Positions 51,444-60,166 of a stretch of DNA of 64,000 nucleotides are shown here, piece after piece. The stretch is taken from positions 22,441 to 86,440 of the forward strand of contig DATKWS010000154.1 in NCBI GenBank assembly GCA_035529435.1. Direction: 5' to 3'. The DNA is from DATKWS01 sp035529435 (GTDB lineage: Bacteria; Krumholzibacteriota; Krumholzibacteriia; Krumholzibacteriales; Krumholzibacteriaceae). Made by a program: the position numbers and the translations under genes. The notes below the pieces were generated by a model. The model saw only the letters and a list, made by a program, of their open reading frames with translations. It was not told where the DNA came from and searched no databases. The number at the start of each line of letters is the position of its first letter. The stretch's first letter is position 1.

Positions 51444-52382
51444 CTATCGCGGCGCACCCCGCTCCGTTGCGACATAGAATGTCCGCTCCCCCTGCCTCTG
51501 CGGGGCTATGCGGCCCTCACCGGCGAGACGCGAGAGGAGCTTCGCCACGCCGGGCATCGGGACGCCGAGGGCCCGGTGCAGATCCTCGGCGGTGCACGGT
51601 CGCCGCGCGACGAGGGCGATGATCTGCTCCCGTACCGCCCGGTCCTCCCGATCCGTTCTCGCCGTCGTTTCGGTGATGATCTCGCAGTTCGGCGCGATGC
51701 ATCCGCCCGCCTCCTCGAGGGCCCGTTTATCGAGGGGGACGATGGCCCGCTCGGTCCCGGGGCGCACCGCCGTGTTGAGCTGAACGGCATCGACACGGAG
51801 GCGTTTCAAGACATCCCGCAGCGCCGCCAGGTTTTCGGTATCGGTGTTGAATCCATCGATCAGCAGGATCTCGAGGAGAATCGTTCCGGCGAAATCGGCC
51901 GTGAAACGCTCGAGGCCGTCGATGATCCCGTGCAGGTCACACCGCTCGTGCGGGCGGTTGATTCTGTTGAATGTACGCTCCAGCGCGGTGTCGAGCGAGG
52001 GAAGTACCGTATCCGCATGGAGCATCTCGTCGCGCACGGCTGCGCTGTCGAGCAGGGAGCTGTTCGTGATGATCGCCACGGGTATGCTGCTCATCCGCTT
52101 CACCTCGAGTATAAGCTCCCCGAGCCTGAGGTACAGCGTCGGTTCTCCCGCACCGGACAGGGTCAGGTAGTCGGGCTTGTCGGGTATCTGGGAGAGGCGT
52201 TCATCGAGCTCGGCGAGGATGCCGTCGAGCGGAAAGAATTCCCGCCGCTCACACGTTTTGTCCGTCGTCGCCCCGCACTCGCAGTAGACGCAGTCGTACG
52301 TGCACGTCTTGTAAGGGATGATGTCGATGCCGAGTGATCTGCCGAGCCGCCGTGACGGCACCGGCCCGAAAATACGCTGCAC
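51444..52382 (-). CDS. radical SAM protein (COG0731-like) with C-terminal winged helix
   Basis: 312 residues. It starts IFGPVPSRRLGRSLGIDIIPYKTCTYDCVYC, with the cluster cysteines 27, 31 and 34 in CxxxCxxC. LTLSGAGEPTLY is the SAM-binding GGE-type strand. The last 70 residues form a winged-helix-like domain (ARRPCTAEDLHRALGVPMPG). Relatives are annotated as wyosine-type or general Fe-S oxidoreductases; the substrate is unknown. It lies 36 bases upstream of the glutaredoxin gene on the same strand, which could supply reductant. Confidence 0.87.
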   Translation of the reverse strand: MQRIFGPVPSRRLGRSLGIDIIPYKTCTYDCVYCECGATTDKTCERREFFPLDGILAELDERLSQIPDKPDYLTLSGAGEPTLYLRLGELILEVKRMSSIPVAIITNSSLLDSAAVRDEMLHADTVLPSLDTALERTFNRINRPHERCDLHGIIDGLERFTADFAGTILLEILLIDGFNTDTENLAALRDVLKRLRVDAVQLNTAVRPGTERAIVPLDKRALEEAGGCIAPNCEIITETTARTDREDRAVREQIIALVARRPCTAEDLHRALGVPMPGVAKLLSRLAGEGRIAPQRQGERTFYVATERGAPR

Positions 52383-52467
52383 GCCCCATACTCCCGGGAA
52401 AGGGTGACCTGACCACCGGACGGATAATACATGCGAAATGTATTATATCGTGATGCGTTTTACCAGG
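52383..52467. other. short spacer before repeat copy 2
   Basis: AT-rich end and probable promoter DNA of the radical SAM gene; nothing further seen. Confidence 0.35.
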
Positions 52468-52603
52468 CTAACCTTAATCCGTCATTCTTTTGGATGTGAA
52501 TGTTCGGCCGGGCGCCGGTGCGCTGCGGAACTCGCCGTCGGCCGCCGTCCCTACGCGCCCGCCCGGTCCATCAATTACGACAGTATTAACAAATTAAGGC
52601 TCA
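52468..52603. repeat. MITE-like element, copy 2
   Basis: Left end CTAACCTTAATCCGTCA (52468-52484), right end TAACAAATTAAGG (52587-52599), the latter with three changes from the copy-1 right end. The interior repeats the copy-1 blocks in the same order and orientation, but lacks about 85 bases in the middle. It lies between the radical SAM gene and the CoA-transferase gene. Degenerate right end suggests the older or inactive copy. Confidence 0.65.
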
Positions 52604-52714
52604 TTCTCCAACGACGCTGTCAATGCTTGCGGAATCGGCTTGAATCGATCATTATCAGTATCGACGAGTTGAACGAGAACAATGTTCTGTGTCATCCCTT
52701 CGAGGGGGATTTTC

Positions 52715-54583
52715 ATGAGTAACGTTTTTTCGGGCTTGTACCAGGAAAAGAAACGGTCTCCCGACGATCTGGTGAAACTGATACGTCCCGGGAGCAGGAT
52801 ATTTATCGGATCGGGCGCGGCCGAGCCGCAGACCCTGATCAAGGTGTTGATCGAGAAGGGCAAGTATATCGAAGATCACGAGACGATCAACCTGCTCGAA
52901 CTGGGTACGACCCCGTACGCCGAATCGGTGCTCAGCAAACCGTTTCACAAGAACGCATTCTTTATAGGGCAGAATGTCCGTGACGATGTAAACGAGGGGA
53001 GGGCAGAGTACACGCCGATCTTTCTCTCCGAGCTGCCGTCGTTGATACGGTCGGGGCGTCTCAAGATCGATGTGGCGCTGATACAGGTGGCCCCCCCCGA
53101 TAACTACGGTTTCTGCTCACTCGGCGTATCGGTCGACATCGTGAAGGCCGGGGCCGAGAGCGCGCGGCTCGTCATAGCGGAGGTCAACAAGCAGATGCCC
53201 CGCACACTCGGGGACTGCTTCGTTCACCTCAAGGACATCGATTACATAGTCGAGAGCGACACGCCCCTCGTCATGTGGTCGCCGCCCAAGCCGGACGAGG
53301 TTTCAGATCGTATCGGCCGGAATGTGGCGCGCCTCATCGGCGACGGCGCGACGATCCAGGCGGGAATCGGCATGATTCCGAACGCGATCCTTTCCCACCT
53401 GCACGACAAGCACGATCTCGGCATCCACACGGAGATGTTCTCGGACGGGATTATCGATCTCGTCGAGAGCGGGGTTGTCACGAACAGCAAGAAGTCGATC
53501 CACAACGGCAAGATCATCGCCACCTTTTGCATGGGGACGCAGCGTCTCTACGATTTCGTCGACGACAACCCGCTGATAGAATTCCACGCGTGCGATTACA
53601 CCAACGATCCGTTCATCATCTCGCAGAACAACAAGATGATTTCGATCAACGCGGCTATCCAGGTCGATCTCACCGGGCAGGTCTGCGCCGATTCAATCGG
53701 CGAGTACTTCTACGCGGGGATCGGGGGACAGGTCGATTTCGTGCGCGGCGCGGCCCGGTCCAAGGGGGGCAAGCCGATCATCGTGCTTCCCTCGACGGCG
53801 AAGCACGGCACGGTATCGCGTATCGCCCCCTACCTGGACCAGGGTGCCGGCGTCGTGACCTCGCGGGGGGATGTTCACTACGTGGCGACCGAACACGGGA
53901 TCGCCAATCTCCACGGGCGCAACCTCATGGAGCGCGCCCTCGCTCTCATCAGCATCGCGCACCCCGATTTCCGCAATGAGCTGCTGAACTATGCCAAGCA
54001 GCGGCGTATCGTGCATGTGGACCAGATGCCGCTCGCGGGCGCGGGCCGGTTCTACCCGGAGAAATACGAGCATACGGTCGTCTTCGGCGATGTAGAGGTT
54101 TTCTTCAGACCCGTCAAGCCGACCGACGAGGCGCTCGACCGGGCGTTTTTCTATTCGCTGAGCGACGAATCGATCTACTACCGCTTCTTCAACATCGTCA
54201 AATCGATGCCGCACGAGAAGATCCAGCCGTTCGTGAACATCGATTACCGCGAGGAGATGGCGATCGTGGGGTTTCTCGGCGAGCCGGGGGACGAGGAGAT
54301 CATAGCGATCGGTCGTTTCAAGAACGATCCCGCAGACAACGAGGCCGAGGTGGCGTTTCTCGTGGGGGACGACTGGCAGAACCGCGGGATCGGCACGCAC
54401 CTGATGCGGAAATTGATCGAGATAGCGTGCGATATGGGGATCGAGGGATTCAAGGCGGAGGTGCTCGCCGATAACAAGAAGATGCTGCACGTATTTCACA
54501 AGGTCGGCTACCCGATTCACAGCAAACTCGAGGCAGGATCGTACTTCATCCGTATCGTATTCTCCGAGGGAGGCGCGAAGTGA
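52715..54583 (+). CDS. acetyl-CoA hydrolase/CoA-transferase fused to a Pat-like GNAT acetyltransferase
   Basis: 622 residues. Residues 1 to about 430 are a class I CoA-transferase of the acetyl-CoA hydrolase or 4-hydroxybutyrate CoA-transferase type: RIFIGSGAAEPQTLI, IGMIPNAILSHL, the active-site Glu in HTEMFSDGIIDL and YFYAGIGGQVDFVRGA. About 455-610 is a GNAT domain opening FFRPVKPTDE, with YYRFFNIVKSMP and the acetyl-CoA motif QNRGIGTHLM, as in Pat-type protein acetyltransferases. GAGGGGG precedes this ATG. It overlaps the deacetylase-like gene by 4 bases, so writer and eraser of lysine acylation would be co-expressed. Confidence 0.88.
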   Translation: MSNVFSGLYQEKKRSPDDLVKLIRPGSRIFIGSGAAEPQTLIKVLIEKGKYIEDHETINLLELGTTPYAESVLSKPFHKNAFFIGQNVRDDVNEGRAEYTPIFLSELPSLIRSGRLKIDVALIQVAPPDNYGFCSLGVSVDIVKAGAESARLVIAEVNKQMPRTLGDCFVHLKDIDYIVESDTPLVMWSPPKPDEVSDRIGRNVARLIGDGATIQAGIGMIPNAILSHLHDKHDLGIHTEMFSDGIIDLVESGVVTNSKKSIHNGKIIATFCMGTQRLYDFVDDNPLIEFHACDYTNDPFIISQNNKMISINAAIQVDLTGQVCADSIGEYFYAGIGGQVDFVRGAARSKGGKPIIVLPSTAKHGTVSRIAPYLDQGAGVVTSRGDVHYVATEHGIANLHGRNLMERALALISIAHPDFRNELLNYAKQRRIVHVDQMPLAGAGRFYPEKYEHTVVFGDVEVFFRPVKPTDEALDRAFFYSLSDESIYYRFFNIVKSMPHEKIQPFVNIDYREEMAIVGFLGEPGDEEIIAIGRFKNDPADNEAEVAFLVGDDWQNRGIGTHLMRKLIEIACDMGIEGFKAEVLADNKKMLHVFHKVGYPIHSKLEAGSYFIRIVFSEGGAK

Positions 54584-55725
54584 CGGAGACAACGGGTGTC
54601 ACCGCCGTATTCGTCAATGCTCCGCGGCTCGGCGAGTTTCAATTCAGCCCTGATCATCCCTTCAAACCGGAGCGCATATCCCGGGTCTACCGTATGTGCC
54701 GGGAGCGGGGCCTGTTCTCCGGTCCCGGTGTGCGGGTCGATGAAGTGCGTGAGGCCGATCCCGGCGTCCTCGAGCGTTTTCACACACCGGCGTATATTGC
54801 GGCGCTGAAACGGGCCGACGGGGGCGATGATGTCGATCTCGACATGCTCCATCACGGTATCGGATCGATGGAGAATCCGGTCTTCCGGGGAATTCTCGAG
54901 TTCTCGACCCTCTCCGCCACGGCGAGCCGCCGAGCGGCACGGATCGTCCTCGAGGGGGCGGAGAGCGCCTTCAATCCCTGCGGCGGATTTCACCATGCTC
55001 ATCCCGACCGTGCGTCGGGTTTCTGCTATGTCAACGATGTCGCGATCGCAATCGGGGAGCTGCGGGAGGCGGGCAGGCGCGTGGCCTATGTAGACATCGA
55101 CGCGCATCACGGCGATGCGGTACAGGAGGCCTTCTACGGCGACGCGTCCGTTCTCACCGTATCGATGCACGAGACGGGAAAAACGCTCTTTCCCTGGGGC
55201 GGATTCGAACGCGAGATCGGGGAGGGGAGCGGCAGGGGATTCAATATAAATATTCCCCTCGAACCCGGCACCGACGACGAGATCTTCATGCTCCTCTTCA
55301 GGGAAATCACACTGGAAGCCCTGCACCTCTTCCGGCCGGATGTCGTCGTGGGTCAGTTCGGGACCGATATGCTCGCAACCGATCCCCTCACACACCTCAA
55401 GCTCACCAACAACGGCTATATCGAGGCGGTGGAGTTGCTCCACAGGCATTTCCCCCGCATCGTCGCGCTCGGCGGCGGCGGATACCGGATGGAGGATGTC
55501 GTCAAGGGATGGACGCTGGTGTGGGCGGAGCTTGCCGGTATCCGGCTCGATGAGGGGTACGGTGGAGCGCTGGGGGGAGTCCTGCTTGGAGATTCGTCGA
55601 TCCAGGGATCGGATCTCCGCGACATGCGGCTCTACACCACGGGACCGGTCAAGGAGAATCTCGTCGCTCAGGCCGAACGGCTCATCGCGCATTTTCGCGA
55701 AACGATAAAACCCCTTCTGTCGTAG
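54580..55725 (+). CDS. histone deacetylase superfamily (AcuC-like) deacylase
   Basis: 381 residues. Key residues are present: the His pair GGFHHAHPD (138-139), zinc ligands in VDIDAHHGDAVQ (Asp174, His176), and the second Asp in GQFGTDMLATDPL; GGGGYRM is the C-terminal family motif. AcuC-type enzymes remove acetyl groups from acyl-CoA synthetases and other proteins. The GTG start overlaps the stop of the CoA-transferase-GNAT gene (GTGA). Confidence 0.92.
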   Translation: MTETTGVTAVFVNAPRLGEFQFSPDHPFKPERISRVYRMCRERGLFSGPGVRVDEVREADPGVLERFHTPAYIAALKRADGGDDVDLDMLHHGIGSMENPVFRGILEFSTLSATASRRAARIVLEGAESAFNPCGGFHHAHPDRASGFCYVNDVAIAIGELREAGRRVAYVDIDAHHGDAVQEAFYGDASVLTVSMHETGKTLFPWGGFEREIGEGSGRGFNINIPLEPGTDDEIFMLLFREITLEALHLFRPDVVVGQFGTDMLATDPLTHLKLTNNGYIEAVELLHRHFPRIVALGGGGYRMEDVVKGWTLVWAELAGIRLDEGYGGALGGVLLGDSSIQGSDLRDMRLYTTGPVKENLVAQAERLIAHFRETIKPLLS

Positions 55726-55925
55726 CATGATCCGATAGCACTTGCCGGAGCACGGACCGTTTGCACGACCGTACGTCCCGTGGACGGACCGGCGCGCGTG
55801 GAATTCTCCGGGTGCCGAAGAAAGTATTTGAATGTACGTATCCAACGTCTTATGTTACTTCACGTCATATCGATACCGCGTGCGCGATTGATCGCGCCGC
55901 ACGGGAATGCCGTGGGAGAAACCGT

Positions 55926-58364
55926 TTGAGCGTCGGAATGGAATTCATAGAGGCGGAACTGAACGCCCTGATCGATGCCATACGTGAATCGGGCGGCTCG
56001 CGGGAAATCGAACGTGCGCTGCAAGAAGCGGTCGAGTCGGTCCATTACGGGAAGGTCCCGGATGAGGACGGGCTGATCGAGTTGATCCGCAATGTCATCG
56101 GCATCTCCAAGCCGTCGATACTCTCCCGGGGCTGGGAGGAGACCTGGGGCAACCTCTTCTCGCATCTCATTCAGATCATACAGAGTGGCGAGCGTGGAAC
56201 TGAACGGGTGATCTCGTACCTGTACGGGAACGCCGTTCTCCCCGATACGGTGAGGGATGAGCGTATTCTGTGCGTGAATCCCGGTTCGACATCGACGAAG
56301 CTGGCGCTGTTCCGGGGGCTCATGCGCGAGGCGACCGCCGAGGTGCATATTCCACCCGATTTCGACGACAGTGTCGAGAGCCGCTGCGAGGCGATCATCC
56401 AGTGGGTGGAACAGCGGGGCATCGCGCCCGGCGGGCTGACCGGCATCTCGTGCCGGGGCGGTTTCGTTCTTCCCGTACCGACGGGCACCTACAAGGTGTG
56501 CAGCGAAATGGTGGAGGATCTCTCCGAGCCCCGCATCCAGCACGCATCGAACATGGCAATCCCGATCGGCCTGCGGCTCAAGGAACGGTTTGGAAACGGC
56601 GGCAATCTTCTCATCACCACGACCGATCCCGTCGCATCCGACGAGATGGAAACCGGGGTGCGGCTCACCGGCATCCTGAGGATTCTCCGCGATGGGTCGG
56701 GTGCTCACTACCTCAGTCATCAGGCGGTTCATCGTCTCACCTGCTCGATCATCGGGTGCGAGCCGGACCGGTTCACGAGTATCAGCGCCCATCTGGGCGG
56801 CGGGATATCGATCGTCAGGCACATGGACGGGATCATCGGCGATCTCGTGAATGCATTCGCCGGCATTCCGAGTGCGAACCGTTCCGGGAACATACCCCTC
56901 GACTGCCTCATGGAGGCGATCGATCGGGGCGAGATAAGTTTTCACGAGCTGAAGAAGTACCTCTACCGCGAGGGCGGATTGATAAATCTGACCGGTACGA
57001 ACGATTTCCGCGCCCTGCTGCATTTCAGGGATACCGGCGCCGTCGAGCGGCAGCGGAAAAAGATAGAGCTGGTTGTCGATTTTCTCGCGGCAAACATCGC
57101 GAGCTCGGTGATGAAGCTCGCGGCGGTCGAGGGAGCGATCGACGTCGTTGTTCTCACGGGAGGCCTCTCGCGGAGCTCCGAGTTCACCGGCCGTATAAAG
57201 CGCAAGGTTTTTCCCTACTTTCCCGTTGTCGTGATACCCGGTTCGATCGAGCATGAATCGATGGTGGCCGGTCATCTCCGCGCCCGGTACACTCGCGGTG
57301 AGATGAAGGATTACCGGATCGAGCGCGACCGGCTCAGGCGGCGGCGGATGGAGGAGCGGGAACTCCTCGAGACGGAGATTTTCCCGCATCCGCACCTGCG
57401 CAGGCGCGAGAGCGCCCCGATCACGAGCCTCGACGAGCTGGTGTACATGTCCCGCTCGCTCGTGGCCAAGTATCGCGCTCCGCGGGTCGCGATCGTCGGG
57501 GCCGAGAACGAGGATGCGGTGGTGGCGGCCAAACAGGCCAATGAGGAGGGTCGGTATCCGGTCGCCAAGTTTCTCCTCGTCGGTGACTATTACGAGGTCA
57601 ACAAGCTGGCGTGGGAGTACGATATCACGGTCGACGGCGATAACTACACGATCGTCGACTCCGATGACCCGGTTGCACGGGCCGTCGAGCTGCTCGATGC
57701 GGGGGAGGCGGACCTTCTCATGAAGGGGAGGGTCAAGACGGCCGAAATCATGGGGGGAGCCCTTCACTATCTCAAGGCAAGCAAACGCCTCAAGAAGGAC
57801 CGCATCTACAGCCATGTCGGTATCTTCCAAATACCCAATTATCCCAAGCTTCTCATGGTGACCGACGCGGCGCTGATACCGAGCCCCACGGAGAAGATGA
57901 AGGCGAAGATCCTTGAAAACGCGCTGACGGTCTGCGGGTATCTGAATATCACGAAACCGAAGGTCGCGGTCATCTCCGCGGTCGAGACGATGAATCCGAG
58001 CGTCGAATCATCGATGCTGGCCGGCGAGTTCGCCGCCCGGTACCGGGACCGGACCGACTGCATCATCGAAGGTCCCCTCTCGCTCGATGTGGCGATGGAT
58101 CCACGTTCCGCGCACGAGAAGAAATATGCCGGGCAGATCAAGGGGAACGCCGATGTGCTGCTCATGCCCGACATAGAGGCCGGCAATGTCGTCTACAAGT
58201 CGCTCACCGTTTCTTCGGGCGCGTACCTCGCAGGGGCCATCATGGGGGCGGGTATCCCGATCATCCTGACATCGCGCGGGGACTCGGCGCGATCGAAACT
58301 CGCCTCGATCTGTCTCGCATGTCTCATTGCACTGAAGCAGGGGGATTTGCCCCTGGTCGAGTGA
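55926..58364 (+). CDS. butyrate kinase - phosphate butyryltransferase fusion
   Basis: About 812 residues. A 110-residue helical N-terminal region of unknown role is followed by butyrate kinase (ATP-site VNPGSTSTKLALF at about 117-129, CRGGFVLPVPTG, ISAHLGGGISIV) and, after a basic linker, a phosphotransacetylase/butyryltransferase domain (about 515-812; DADLLMKGRVKT-like segment GEADLLMKGRVKTAEIM, KGNADVLLMPDIEAGNVVYKSL). Together they would convert acyl-CoA to acid with ATP formation in one polypeptide; normally buk and ptb are separate genes. The TTG start with GGGAG seven bases away is preferred; ATG at 55938 is the alternative. Confidence 0.85.
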   Translation: MSVGMEFIEAELNALIDAIRESGGSREIERALQEAVESVHYGKVPDEDGLIELIRNVIGISKPSILSRGWEETWGNLFSHLIQIIQSGERGTERVISYLYGNAVLPDTVRDERILCVNPGSTSTKLALFRGLMREATAEVHIPPDFDDSVESRCEAIIQWVEQRGIAPGGLTGISCRGGFVLPVPTGTYKVCSEMVEDLSEPRIQHASNMAIPIGLRLKERFGNGGNLLITTTDPVASDEMETGVRLTGILRILRDGSGAHYLSHQAVHRLTCSIIGCEPDRFTSISAHLGGGISIVRHMDGIIGDLVNAFAGIPSANRSGNIPLDCLMEAIDRGEISFHELKKYLYREGGLINLTGTNDFRALLHFRDTGAVERQRKKIELVVDFLAANIASSVMKLAAVEGAIDVVVLTGGLSRSSEFTGRIKRKVFPYFPVVVIPGSIEHESMVAGHLRARYTRGEMKDYRIERDRLRRRRMEERELLETEIFPHPHLRRRESAPITSLDELVYMSRSLVAKYRAPRVAIVGAENEDAVVAAKQANEEGRYPVAKFLLVGDYYEVNKLAWEYDITVDGDNYTIVDSDDPVARAVELLDAGEADLLMKGRVKTAEIMGGALHYLKASKRLKKDRIYSHVGIFQIPNYPKLLMVTDAALIPSPTEKMKAKILENALTVCGYLNITKPKVAVISAVETMNPSVESSMLAGEFAARYRDRTDCIIEGPLSLDVAMDPRSAHEKKYAGQIKGNADVLLMPDIEAGNVVYKSLTVSSGAYLAGAIMGAGIPIILTSRGDSARSKLASICLACLIALKQGDLPLVE

Positions 58365-58454
58365 AACCAATGCGGCTGGCACGCTCGACCGTACCGGCTG
58401 CCGAAGCGGCTCACCGCGAAACGATGATCACCCGATACGTCCGGAGGTGCACCA

Positions 58455-60161
58455 ATGGAAAAGCGGAGCAAACGCTTAGTGCTGCTTCTCTTCATCGTCT
58501 TTTTCCTCGTCGTGATTCCGTTGATGGCGTTTTTCGGTCTCTTCTCGCGGGGAGCCCGGACGGGAATCAAGGCAAAGGCGGTGGTTCTCGATGTACAGGG
58601 GAGCATGCTCGATTACGAGCCACAATTCTCCGCCGGTATCCTTCTGGCCAGGAATGGGAACACCCAGACCTATGTGCTGACCGTCATCGACAGGGCGGCG
58701 CGGGATCGGCGCGTCGGGGCCCTCGTCGTGCGGGTGCTGCCCTCGTCCGCCGGCGCCGCCAAGTGCGATGAGATCCGCAGTGCGCTGAACCGGTTCAGGA
58801 AGACCGGCAAGCGGGTGATCGTCTTCTCGCCGATGCTCGTCAACCACCACTACCTGATCGCCTGCGCCGCGGATTCCGTATTCATGCCCCCCAGCGGATA
58901 TCTCCTTCTCTCCGGTCCTGCCTCCAGCGCGATGTTCATTCGCGGGACGTTCGACAAGCTGGGGATCGCACCGAACATTCACCGGATCGGGGAGTACAAG
59001 TCGGCGGCCGAGATGTTCACCGAACGTGAGAGAACGCCCCCGTCGCGCCGGATGGTCGAACAACTGCTGCGGGATCTCCACGATCGGTTCGTTGAATCGG
59101 TGGCCGCCGGCCGGGGGGTGGGTGAAGATACCGTTCGCGCATGGATCGACCGCACCCTCTTCAGTCCCCGCAATGCGCTGCGGGAGGGTCTCATAGACGG
59201 CGTCCGGTACTGGGACCAGATCGTTTCGTCGCTCGGCGGTGGGCGCACGGAGCTCGTGAATTCGCGCGAGTACATGCGCTCGGCGGGAGCGATCTCCCTC
59301 GCTGCGCCGCGCATCGCCGTTGTGCATGCGCAGGGAAGGATCGTCATGGGGGAGAGCGGAATCGATCCGGTCGACGGTCTCACGATGGGATCGGAGACGA
59401 TCACCCGCGAACTGCGCAGGGCGCGCACCAGCAGCCGGATCGATGCGGTCATTCTCAGGGTCGATTCCCCCGGCGGCGATGCGCTCGCCGGTGAGATGAT
59501 AGCCCGCGCCGTCGAGATCACTGCCCGCGAAAAACCGGTTGTCGTGTCGATGTCGGATGTCGCCGCATCGGGTGGATACGAGATCTCCTACCGGGCCGAT
59601 TGCATCGTCGCGCTTCCGGGAAGCGTGACGGGATCGATCGGATCGATCATCGGAAAACTGAACATGCGCGGCCTGTACAACCGCATCGGTGTGACCAAGG
59701 ATGAGATCGGCATCGGGGGGAAGGCCCTGATGAATTCCGATTACCGTGATTTCAGCGACGAGGAATGGGACGTCATCAAGGAGGAGCACTGGGCCTTTTA
59801 CCGCGACTGGATCGCCGATATCGCCCGCCGCCGCGACATGACGGTGGAGGAGGTGGACTCGCTTGGCAGGGGGCGTGTCTGGACCGGCAGCCAGGCGATC
59901 GAGCGGGGATTGATAGATGAGCTTGGAGGACTCGATCGGGCGCTCGAAGAGGCGTGTGACCTCGCCGGCATCGAGGATCCCTCACGCGTCGTCCTGGTGC
60001 ATTACCCCGAGCGGATGAGCCTGGTTCAGATTCTCCTCTCCGGCCGGTTGTTCGACGGTACGGTCGAGTATGCATTACACGCCGCGCTTCAACGGGTCCT
60101 TGCGGGGAGCGGACCGGTCATGTTCCGCCGTGAATTGCCGGAATCGATGGATATGCGCTGA
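58455..60161 (+). CDS. sppA: signal peptide peptidase SppA, long (67K-like) form
   Basis: 568 residues. N-terminal membrane anchor (LVLLLFIVFFLVVIPLMAFFG), then two ClpP-like halves. The catalytic Lys is in GEYKSAAEMF (Lys182, first half) and the nucleophile in VAASGGYEIS (Ser372, second half), the arrangement of the E. coli-type enzyme; LRVDSPGGDALA is the oxyanion strand. It degrades cleaved signal peptides in the inner membrane. Confidence 0.93.
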   Translation: MEKRSKRLVLLLFIVFFLVVIPLMAFFGLFSRGARTGIKAKAVVLDVQGSMLDYEPQFSAGILLARNGNTQTYVLTVIDRAARDRRVGALVVRVLPSSAGAAKCDEIRSALNRFRKTGKRVIVFSPMLVNHHYLIACAADSVFMPPSGYLLLSGPASSAMFIRGTFDKLGIAPNIHRIGEYKSAAEMFTERERTPPSRRMVEQLLRDLHDRFVESVAAGRGVGEDTVRAWIDRTLFSPRNALREGLIDGVRYWDQIVSSLGGGRTELVNSREYMRSAGAISLAAPRIAVVHAQGRIVMGESGIDPVDGLTMGSETITRELRRARTSSRIDAVILRVDSPGGDALAGEMIARAVEITAREKPVVVSMSDVAASGGYEISYRADCIVALPGSVTGSIGSIIGKLNMRGLYNRIGVTKDEIGIGGKALMNSDYRDFSDEEWDVIKEEHWAFYRDWIADIARRRDMTVEEVDSLGRGRVWTGSQAIERGLIDELGGLDRALEEACDLAGIEDPSRVVLVHYPERMSLVQILLSGRLFDGTVEYALHAALQRVLAGSGPVMFRRELPESMDMR

Positions 60162-60166
60162 ACCGC

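Noticed and set aside
55860..57830. 656-codon minus-strand frame opposite the butyrate kinase fusion
   Set aside because: Antisense shadow; the plus strand has active-site motifs throughout.
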